Of a stretch of 64,000 nucleotides of DNA, positions 57,802 through 64,000 are shown one piece after another. The DNA lies in contig CAZREW010000002.1 in the NCBI GenBank assembly GCA_964599375.1, positions 186,001 to 250,000 of the forward strand, given 5' to 3'. The notes beneath the pieces are model-generated. The model was given only the letters and a program-made list of their open reading frames with translations. It did not search any database and had not been told where the DNA came from. The DNA is from JAUWCL01 sp964599375. Lineage in GTDB: Bacteria > Krumholzibacteriota > Krumholzibacteriia > Krumholzibacteriales > Krumholzibacteriaceae. The translations under genes and the position numbers were made by a program. The stretch's first letter is position 1; the number at the start of each line of letters is the position of its first letter.

Positions 57802-58053
57802 GAGAATCTCCTTCCGGGGCGGTCACGCCCCTCGAAAAGCTCGATCTCTCTGAACACTTTCGAAGAAAAAGAATGGATATGATACGTCAATACGCCCATT
57901 GAGCTCCGCCGGGCATGATACACTGGCGAGAATATTTCCGATGGATTTAGCCGGTTCGTATTATACCACCTATCTTCCCGCTTTTCAATGAGATATAGCC
58001 TTCCTGAATGTCACGGTGCACAGTGTCTCTTCATAAAAAAACAGTACAGGCAC

Positions 58054-58082
58054 TTGACAGAATAATTCACTATTTGTATACT
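58054..58082 (+). promoter_or_regulatory. Strong sigma70-type promoter
   Basis: TTGACA (58054-58059), 17-base spacer, TATACT (58077-58082); 6/6 and 5/6 match. Drives the two-gene unit at 58155. Confidence 0.8.
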
Positions 58083-58100
58083 TCATATTGTTTGAAGTAT
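58078..58100. promoter_or_regulatory. Operator-like inverted repeat overlapping the -10 box
   Basis: ATACTTCA-N7-TGAAGTAT, a perfect 8-bp inverted repeat overlapping the -10 element and the expected start site, so binding there would block transcription. The winged-helix protein at 59034 is the obvious but unproven candidate to bind it. Confidence 0.7.
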
Positions 58101-58154
58101 TCAAAAGCATTGTTTACAACGTGATCTGAACCACTTCAAGGAGAGGTCAGCAGC

Positions 58155-59021
58155 ATGACGATGAGATTCGAGAGCGCGAAACCGGTTTTCAGCGAGGTGA
58201 AGGTAATGTCGCACGAAAAGAAGCTCAAGCCGGACAATTCGATGGTCGGCCTCCTGCCGGCATTTGTGACACTTATCGTGATAGCCGCCGCGTCCGTGAT
58301 CTTCGGCCGGCGAGGCATGGCGTGGTCGGCTACGCTGATGTTCGCGGGATTCACAGGCTTCACCTTCGCAGCGCAGCGAAGGTCCGGGTCGCTCGCCTAC
58401 ATCGCCTCGACAGTGTACCTCCTGACGGCGACACTCGCGCTGGCAAGCGTACCGGGCAGCGTGCTCGGCCAGAGGGACAGGACGGTGTACGATTTCCTGA
58501 GGATACTGACACTTCCCTCGATCGCCGCGCTTCTCTACCTCATGTTCACACGCAGGGCCAAATGGCGCGGCCGTGACATACTCGAGCTTGCCGCGGCCCC
58601 CGTCGACGATTTCGGGGACGGATTCACCGAGAGGCCATACCCCTCGGGAAAGGCCGACTACTCCTGGGACGAGATACTGGGATTCGCCCGATTCTGCGGC
58701 AGGCACATGATATCCCTCCCCTACATCGAGTCGGAGAGGGTCTGTCTCGTGCCTCTCAGGATGGGCAAGGAGTTCGGCCACCTCTGGAACGTCTCGCGCA
58801 ACATCTCAAAGGATACCCGGGTCTGTTTCGACTCGGACGGGAACGTCACCGTGAACATCTCCAAGGACGATTACTATCTCTACCGCGACGACCTCTCGTT
58901 CAACCAGCTCTGCGACTCGCTGGCCGCTCTATACCTGGAGTTCCTTGATCTTTACAGGAGGGACATGACGGTCCGGATCATAGACAGGCTCAACTCGGCG
59001 AAGGTCGGGTTCTTCTCATAA
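58155..59021 (+). CDS. Membrane protein of unknown function, first gene of operator-controlled pair
   Basis: 288 residues; GGAGAGG about 9 bases before the ATG. Four hydrophobic segments between about 30 and 136 (MVGLLPAFVTLIVIAAASVIF, AYIASTVYLLTATLALA, and TLPSIAALLYLMFT among them). A soluble C-terminal domain (about 150-288) contains DVSRNISK-like stretches such as HLWNVSRNISKDTRV and ends in a helix rich in Leu/Tyr. I do not recognise a family. It is followed 12 bases later by a winged-helix protein. Confidence 0.65.
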   Translation: MTMRFESAKPVFSEVKVMSHEKKLKPDNSMVGLLPAFVTLIVIAAASVIFGRRGMAWSATLMFAGFTGFTFAAQRRSGSLAYIASTVYLLTATLALASVPGSVLGQRDRTVYDFLRILTLPSIAALLYLMFTRRAKWRGRDILELAAAPVDDFGDGFTERPYPSGKADYSWDEILGFARFCGRHMISLPYIESERVCLVPLRMGKEFGHLWNVSRNISKDTRVCFDSDGNVTVNISKDDYYLYRDDLSFNQLCDSLAALYLEFLDLYRRDMTVRIIDRLNSAKVGFFS

Positions 59022-59033
59022 ACCTGAAGGTAC

Positions 59034-59639
59034 GTGATCAGGATGGATTTCGCGACGGCTGCAAGACTCGGGACATACATCTCGAAGGACTACGCCCGCG
59101 ACATGTTCGAGCTGCTCGCCAAGTACCGCGACATATCGGCCTCGGAGGCGGCGTCCAGGCTCGGCCTTCACATCCGCACCGCGCAGGACTTCCTCGAGGC
59201 GATGGAATCGCTCGGCATACTCTCGAAGGAAGAGGTATACGAGAAGAAGAGGCCGTATTTCAGGTACACACTCGTTAAGTCCAGGATAACGATGGATATC
59301 GATCTCGAGGGGATGAGCGGTGAAGGCCCCGGGGAGAAACCGGGAGGAAAAATACGCGAGAGGAAAGACTCCGGCGCCATGTTCACCACCGCCAGGAGCG
59401 GGGACCGCATCAGCTCGGTGGCCGTCTGGACTGGCGAGGGCCGCGGCCGAAAGGAGAGGCGGATCAGCCTGACCGGCGCGCAGGGATCCTTCCTCTTCCA
59501 CCTCCCCTTCCCCAACACCACCCCAATGAGCATCGAAGCGATAATGGAAAAGGCCGGAGTAGATCCGTCCTACGCGCCGGAGATAAGGGACCTGGTCGAG
59601 GTGTTGACGGAAAGCGGAGTGATAGAGGTCCACGCGTGA
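59034..59639 (+). CDS. Winged-helix DNA-binding protein, probable regulator
   Basis: 201 residues from GTG 59034 (GAAGG upstream); ATG 59043 is an alternative. The N-terminal 80 residues are a winged-helix domain: YARDMFELLAKYRDISASEA, ASRLGLHIRTAQDFLEAM (recognition helix), LGILSKEEVYEKKRPYFRYT (wing). A middle part rich in Gly/Lys is followed by a C-terminal helix pattern (VDPSYAPEIRDLVEVLTESG). Architecture fits a transcription regulator. Lying just after the operator-controlled membrane gene, it may autoregulate this unit. Confidence 0.7.
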   Translation: MIRMDFATAARLGTYISKDYARDMFELLAKYRDISASEAASRLGLHIRTAQDFLEAMESLGILSKEEVYEKKRPYFRYTLVKSRITMDIDLEGMSGEGPGEKPGGKIRERKDSGAMFTTARSGDRISSVAVWTGEGRGRKERRISLTGAQGSFLFHLPFPNTTPMSIEAIMEKAGVDPSYAPEIRDLVEVLTESGVIEVHA

Positions 59640-59666
59640 CGATATACCACTGTTTCTACTAGAAGG

Positions 59667-60365
59667 TCATTCCATCGCTCTTTCCGCGGCCGCGACGGCA
59701 TGGATCGTCATCGTATCGAATGAAGGCACCCTGATCCGGCCGACCTCGATCAGCAGCGGCAGCTCGGTGCAGCCGAGGATGATGCCCTCGGCGCCTGAGG
59801 TGACCAGCCTGTCGATGATCTCGAGGGTCGCCTCCCTCGACTCGTCGAGAAACTTCTCCATGACGAGCTCGTCTAGGATGATCGAATGGAGCCTCTCTAT
59901 ATCATCTTCACCCGGGATCACTACTTCGATGCCATGCTTCTCCTTCAGCCTCACACGGTAGAAATCCTCGCAGACCGTGTACCTCGTCCCGAGCAGCCCG
60001 ACCTTTTTCAGCCCCGCGGCCTTGATCGCCTCACCGGTCGCGTCGGCGATGTGAAGCAGCGGTATGCCGATCGCGGCCTCCACGCGGTCGGCCACTATAT
60101 GGATTGTGTTCACCGCCAGTATCAGGAAATCCGCTCCGGCCCCCTCGAGCAGCCGCGCGATTTTGACGACCTCATCGCCTACGGCGTCCCATCCTCCCCT
60201 CTCACGTAGGCTTATCATATCGGCAAAGTTCACGCTGTACATCACGATCCTCGCCGCTTCGCTCCCTCCCATCCTCTCCTGGACCGTCCGGTTGATGATC
60301 CTGTAATACTCCACTGAGGAGGCCCAGCTCATCCCTGCGAACATACCAATTGTCTTGAGCGCCAT
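59667..60365 (-). CDS. Aspartate/glutamate racemase family protein with Val at one catalytic Cys position
   Basis: 232 residues from ATG 60365 (AAGGAG 7 bases upstream). The fold pattern is clear: KTIGMFAGMSWASSVEYYRIIN at the start, VNFADMISLRERGGWD, IPLLHIADATGEAIKAAG. These enzymes use two Cys that sit in AxCNTxH and GCTEL. The second is present (GCTELP, Cys199), but the first is Val85 (LAVNTIH). E. coli L-Asp/Glu racemase EcL-DER has Thr at one site and still acts on one direction, so partial activity is possible. It starts 1 base after the M28 peptidase stop, likely one operon. Confidence 0.85.
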   Translation of the reverse strand: MALKTIGMFAGMSWASSVEYYRIINRTVQERMGGSEAARIVMYSVNFADMISLRERGGWDAVGDEVVKIARLLEGAGADFLILAVNTIHIVADRVEAAIGIPLLHIADATGEAIKAAGLKKVGLLGTRYTVCEDFYRVRLKEKHGIEVVIPGEDDIERLHSIILDELVMEKFLDESREATLEIIDRLVTSGAEGIILGCTELPLLIEVGRIRVPSFDTMTIHAVAAAERAME

Positions 60366-60366
60366 A

Positions 60367-61998
60367 TCAATCTCCTTCGGAAGGGACCGTTTGTATCGCA
60401 CACGCGTCCGGGTCGACGGGGAAGGTCAGCTTCCCTTTCCATAGTATCTCAGGCGCATCGATGTTGATCCGGCTCGCGAGCAGCACGGCAGCTTCTATCG
60501 TCTGCCTCAGGCTCGCCAGCTCCCAGTTCTGATCGAACTCATCGTCGACGGTATGATAGTCGCCGACAAAGAACTCGTAGAGGTGGTTCGTGCCGCTCGC
60601 GAAATCCTGCCCGGCCGATATCCATATAGACGGGATCCCCTTGCGCGCGAAGCTGAACTGGTCGGAGCGGTAGAAAAAGCCGCGGTCGGACATCTCGAAT
60701 TCCGAACTGCCGAGGCCCATCCTTGCTGCCACGCCGGCAAGCAGCTCCTCCATCGTAGAAAACTTCGACCCCACTCCCATAAGGCTCGTCGCCGGTCCCC
60801 AGACAGGCGACGACTCGAAGTTGATATCGCATACGATCGAAGCGGGGTCGATCGTATTCGCGAAATGAAGCGAGCCGAGAAGGCCCGCCTCCTCCGCCTG
60901 GCAGGCCAGCACGATAACAGAGTACCTCAACCTCTCCTGCCTCTCCCTGAGAAGCTTCGCCGTAAGCATCATCGCCGTGACCGCAGAGCCGTTATCGATC
61001 GCACCGTTGTAAATCCTGTCCCCGTCCGTACCACTCTCGCTCATCCCGAGATGGTCTATGTGAGCGCTGAGCAGTACCGCCCTGTCCTTGAGCACGGGGT
61101 CGCTCCCGGGGATGTACCCCACGACGTTTCTCGTATCGATGCTGCGCGACTTGCTGCTGCCCGAGATCCTTATGTCGAACCTGAGGTCGACCGGGACGAA
61201 ATCGCGGCTTTCGGAGGCGGTGAGCAGGTCGCCGAGCGATATCCCGGTCGGCCGCAGCATATCGTAGAGCTTCTGTTCGCGGATCCAGCCGCGGAAGACG
61301 AGATCGTTGTCGATCTCGGAGGGTAGATAGAGCTCCTCACCGCCCCACGAGTTTCGCACGACATGCCAGCCGTACCCGGCCGTCTGATCCGTGTGCACCA
61401 GAAGGATCGCCTTCGCGCCGCGGCGCGCCGCCTCCTCGATCTTAAACGTCCACCGCCCGTAATACGTCAGCGCGTCTCCCTCGAAGAGGGCAGGATCGCC
61501 CTTGCCCGGCTCGTTCACCCGGCAGATCACGATCTTCCCTGTTATGTCGAAGTCCTTGTAGTCGTCCCATGACCAGGTGTCCGAAGTTATCCCGAACCCG
61601 ACGAAGACGGCCCTCCCTGTGATGTCGAACTCCGGATCAGTACGGGTGTAGCTCCCGACCGCGTCGTCGCGGAAAGCGAGAGTCACACCGTTCGCCTCTA
61701 CCTCGAGGCCCGTGGTGACGAATCCCGACAGGGTGAACTCCTGGAAGTAATCCCCCTGCCACGGCCCGATGTCGTACGACTTCAGGAGGCTGCGAACGTA
61801 CTCCTCGGCCAGCTCCCCTCCCCTCGTCCCCGGCGCGCGCCCCTCGAGAAGGTCGCTCGCGAGAAATTCGACCACCGACTGCATCTCGATCTTCGAAATC
61901 TCGCGCGGCATGTCGTCGGCTACTCCGAACTCACGCTCGGAGCACGAAGTGGAAAAGGCAATTAACGAGAGCGGCGCCAGGATCCATTTCTTATTCAT
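60367..61998 (-). CDS. Secreted M28-family aminopeptidase with PA-like insert
   Basis: 543 residues; AAAGGA before the ATG; signal peptide ends near FSTSC (Cys19, weak lipobox). An N-terminal helical segment is followed by an inserted protease-associated-type domain (about 110-290; YTRTDPEFDITGRAVFVGFG, ARRGAKAILLVHTD). The di-zinc site shows SAHIDHLG (His313), NGAIDNGSA (Asp335), QAEEAGLLGS (Glu369, Glu370), CDINFES (Asp391) and YHTVDDEFD (His482). All expected ligands are present. Releases N-terminal amino acids outside the cytoplasm. Together with the S9 and S41 peptidases it completes a peptide-degrading secretome. Confidence 0.92.
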   Translation of the reverse strand: MNKKWILAPLSLIAFSTSCSEREFGVADDMPREISKIEMQSVVEFLASDLLEGRAPGTRGGELAEEYVRSLLKSYDIGPWQGDYFQEFTLSGFVTTGLEVEANGVTLAFRDDAVGSYTRTDPEFDITGRAVFVGFGITSDTWSWDDYKDFDITGKIVICRVNEPGKGDPALFEGDALTYYGRWTFKIEEAARRGAKAILLVHTDQTAGYGWHVVRNSWGGEELYLPSEIDNDLVFRGWIREQKLYDMLRPTGISLGDLLTASESRDFVPVDLRFDIRISGSSKSRSIDTRNVVGYIPGSDPVLKDRAVLLSAHIDHLGMSESGTDGDRIYNGAIDNGSAVTAMMLTAKLLRERQERLRYSVIVLACQAEEAGLLGSLHFANTIDPASIVCDINFESSPVWGPATSLMGVGSKFSTMEELLAGVAARMGLGSSEFEMSDRGFFYRSDQFSFARKGIPSIWISAGQDFASGTNHLYEFFVGDYHTVDDEFDQNWELASLRQTIEAAVLLASRINIDAPEILWKGKLTFPVDPDACAIQTVPSEGD

Positions 61999-62216
61999 TT
62001 TCAGTTCCTTTCAACGTATAGTCTTCCAGTCGCCGTAATACTACCCGAGGGACCGGCCAAGTTACAGCACAAGAATTAACTGACAACAGAGTGTACGGTT
62101 CAGCGGATTTCCGGAGCGCGGACATTTTTCGATGTATTCGGCCTTCTGTTATGATATATCATCAGGGCGAGCGGACCTGCATTTATGGCAGCGGCACGCA
62201 AGGGGATCCAGAGGCA

Positions 62217-64000
62217 ATGATCGGAAAAACGATATCACATTACACTATCCTCGAGAAGCTCGGCGAGGGCGGGATGGGAGTCGTATACCTCGCCCAGGAC
62301 ACAAAACTTAACCGCAAGGTGGCTCTGAAGTTCCTCTCGCGCAGGGCCACGCTCCCCGAGGACGAGCACAGGCGCTTCATAAACGAGGCCCAGGCGGCCG
62401 CGTCCCTCAACCATGCCAATATATCGACCATATACGAGATAGAGGACTCAGGCGAGGGCCCGTTTATCGCGATGGAGTATATCGACGGCGAAAACCTCTC
62501 CGAGAGGATCGGCAGAGGCCCCCTCCCCGTCGAAGACTCCATTGAAATGGCCATACAGGTCCTCAAGGGGCTGAACAAGGCGCACGGACAGGGGATAGTC
62601 CATCGCGATATAAAATCCGCGAATATCATGATAGACCGCGAGGGCACCGCGAAGATAATGGACTTCGGCCTGGCGAAACTCTCCGACAGGACCCGCCTGA
62701 CACACGAAGGGACCACACCCGGTACCATCGCCTACATGTCACCCGAGCAGGCACAGGGAAGGGAGGTCGACGCCCGGAGCGATATCTGGTCCGTTGGCGC
62801 GGTGCTATATGAGATGCTTACGGGCCGCCGGCCCTTCGCCGGCGAGTACGACCAGGCTGTGGTCTACTCGATACTGAACGACGAACCTCCCCCTCCTACC
62901 TCGCTCCGCACCGGTGTGCCGATGGAGCTCGAGCGGATCGTGCTGAAAGCCCTCAGCAAGGACACTGAAGAGAGGTACCAGCACGCCGACGGCATGATCT
63001 CGGACCTGCACGCGCTGAGGAGAAAGAGCCTCGGCGGCAGCAGGCCGGCCGGGACAGTATCACTGGCCGTCTCCTCGGCAGAAAGCGACAGCATGGAGGG
63101 CCCGGGGGAAAAACGGACTCACAGGCTGCGGGGGATCGGCATATCCGTCGCTGCGATAGCAACGGTCCTGATAGCGGTATTCGTCATCAGGCCGCTCTTC
63201 TTCGGCTCGCACCTTGTTGCGGGGCAGAAGCCGATCGCGGTCATCAGCTTCGAGAACCGGACAGGAGACCCGTCCTATGACTACCTTTCGGCCGCCATCC
63301 CGAACCTGCTGATCACAAGTTTCGAGCAGTCGCGGCAGCTCCAGGTGATGACCTGGGAGCGGATGAACGACCTGCTCGTCCAGCTGGGCAGGCCGAAGAC
63401 AGAGTCGATCGACAAGGAGCTCGGGTTCGAGCTCTGCAAGCTCGACGGCATAGACGTCGTTGTCGTCGGCAGCTATATCAAGGCGGGGAACTCCTTCGCC
63501 ATCGAGGCGAAGGTCCTAGATGTACGGACAAAAGAGCTGCTGCAGACGGCAAACACGAAGGGTAACGGGGTCGAGAGCATACTCGACAGCCAGATAGACG
63601 AACTGAGCAGGGATATAACCAGGAACATCGCCGCCTTCCGCATACCAGAGCAGACCGAACCGGTGATGGATATAACCACGCACTCGATGGAGGCATATGC
63701 CTATTTCCTGAAGGGCAGGGAGTACTGGGGCAGGTTCCTGCACCGGGATGCCGAGCTGAACCTCGAAAGGGCGGTCGAGATCGATTCGACCTTCGCCTCG
63801 GCATACCTCTACCTCGCTTTCGTCAAGTCCAGCCTCCTGGAAAACGCCTCGTCCGACAGCCTCATAACAAAGGCCATGCATTATGCCGGCAGGACGACAG
63901 AGAAGAACCGTCTCTTCATAGAAGCGAACTACGCCAAGCAGATAGAGAAGGATAAGTACAAGGCTATATCGATCCTCGAGGAGCTGGTGAAGAAGTACCC
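62217..64000 (+). CDS. Ser/Thr protein kinase with transmembrane segment and FlgO/TPR-like C-terminal part (partial)
   Basis: 594 codons shown, open at the window edge. The cytoplasmic kinase domain (1-275) is complete: glycine loop LGEGGMGVVY (15-24), Lys38, HRDIKSANIM with Asp131, DFGLAKL with Asp149, and TPGTIAYMSPEQ. A linker leads to a membrane helix (about 304-327). The outer part begins with KPIAVISFENRTGDPSYDYL, a FlgO/TolB-N-like domain often found after bacterial kinases or adenylate cyclases, and then TPR-like repeats (AYAYFLKGREYWGRFL, AELNLERAVEIDSTFASAYL). Such receptors couple an extracytoplasmic signal to phosphorylation. The divergent M28 peptidase starts about 220 bases away. 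Confidence 0.93.
   Translation, partial: MIGKTISHYTILEKLGEGGMGVVYLAQDTKLNRKVALKFLSRRATLPEDEHRRFINEAQAAASLNHANISTIYEIEDSGEGPFIAMEYIDGENLSERIGRGPLPVEDSIEMAIQVLKGLNKAHGQGIVHRDIKSANIMIDREGTAKIMDFGLAKLSDRTRLTHEGTTPGTIAYMSPEQAQGREVDARSDIWSVGAVLYEMLTGRRPFAGEYDQAVVYSILNDEPPPPTSLRTGVPMELERIVLKALSKDTEERYQHADGMISDLHALRRKSLGGSRPAGTVSLAVSSAESDSMEGPGEKRTHRLRGIGISVAAIATVLIAVFVIRPLFFGSHLVAGQKPIAVISFENRTGDPSYDYLSAAIPNLLITSFEQSRQLQVMTWERMNDLLVQLGRPKTESIDKELGFELCKLDGIDVVVVGSYIKAGNSFAIEAKVLDVRTKELLQTANTKGNGVESILDSQIDELSRDITRNIAAFRIPEQTEPVMDITTHSMEAYAYFLKGREYWGRFLHRDAELNLERAVEIDSTFASAYLYLAFVKSSLLENASSDSLITKAMHYAGRTTEKNRLFIEANYAKQIEKDKYKAISILEELVKKY

Larger units (their letters stand above)
57802..58154. other. 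Divergent intergenic region
   Basis: 353 bases between the divergent sorting-domain gene and the unknown membrane protein. No ORF of note. AT-rich near the plus-strand side, where it carries the promoter and operator listed next. Confidence 0.6.

Overview
High-GC bacterial chromosome fragment, almost certainly from an assembled metagenome: it contains a 100-N scaffold gap whose two flanks are the same 55 bases. The gene content points to a didermic bacterium of the wider FCB neighbourhood (Krumholzibacteriota-, Eisenbacteria- or Latescibacterota-like). The reasons are a TonB-dependent receptor, a TamA/TamB pair, many secreted lipoproteins, two S9 peptidases and a tricorn-like S41 protease with beta-propellers, and C-terminal FlgD/T9SS-type sorting domains. 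The phylum is inference; no rRNA, tRNA or ribosomal protein gene was seen.

Layout. 1-1404 (-): partial CapK/PaaK-type adenylating enzyme, split artificially by the gap. 1599-3067: AT-rich island with a frameshifted beta-helix secreted protein and the tail of an IS3-family transposase. 3118-6838 (+): tightly overlapping four-gene operon of an SPFH protein with three zinc ribbons plus three more zinc-ribbon proteins. 6891-13836: PAP2 phosphatase, two-domain universal stress protein, then a divergent pair of TonB receptor and a nucleoside-hydrolase/FmdE fusion with a His-rich linker, then a GT-C glycosyltransferase. 13862-14061: tandem terminator-like repeats. 14069-21138: S9 peptidase, macro-domain protein, peptide deformylase, a PurF homologue with Ser in place of the glutaminase Cys, second S9 peptidase. 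21278-26254: spondin-like secreted protein, GH43/GH32-like lipoprotein, lipid-kinase homologue, small lipoprotein.

26476-33724: housekeeping-like stretch (DEAD-box helicase with DEGD motif, GT-C-type membrane protein, RluA pseudouridine synthase, M29/NicX-type metalloenzyme, htpX-lemA, adenylate kinase). 33926-46931: secreted and envelope proteins (Ig-like lipoprotein, AsmA-like protein, Cys-rich duplicated lipoprotein, tricorn protease, flippase-like membrane protein with a propeller lipoprotein, unknown membrane protein). 47380-54300: tamA-tamB-small lipoprotein. 54376-57801: trimeric S74/YadA-head-like surface protein with a sorting-domain partner. 58054-59639: promoter and operator followed by an unknown membrane protein and a winged-helix protein. 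59667-64000: Asp/Glu racemase homologue lacking one catalytic Cys, M28 peptidase, and a Ser/Thr kinase cut by the window edge.

The most interesting candidates for undescribed biology are the SPFH/zinc-ribbon operon, the nucleoside-hydrolase/FmdE fusion beside a TonB receptor, the duplicated Cys-rich lipoprotein domain, and the operator-controlled membrane/winged-helix pair.
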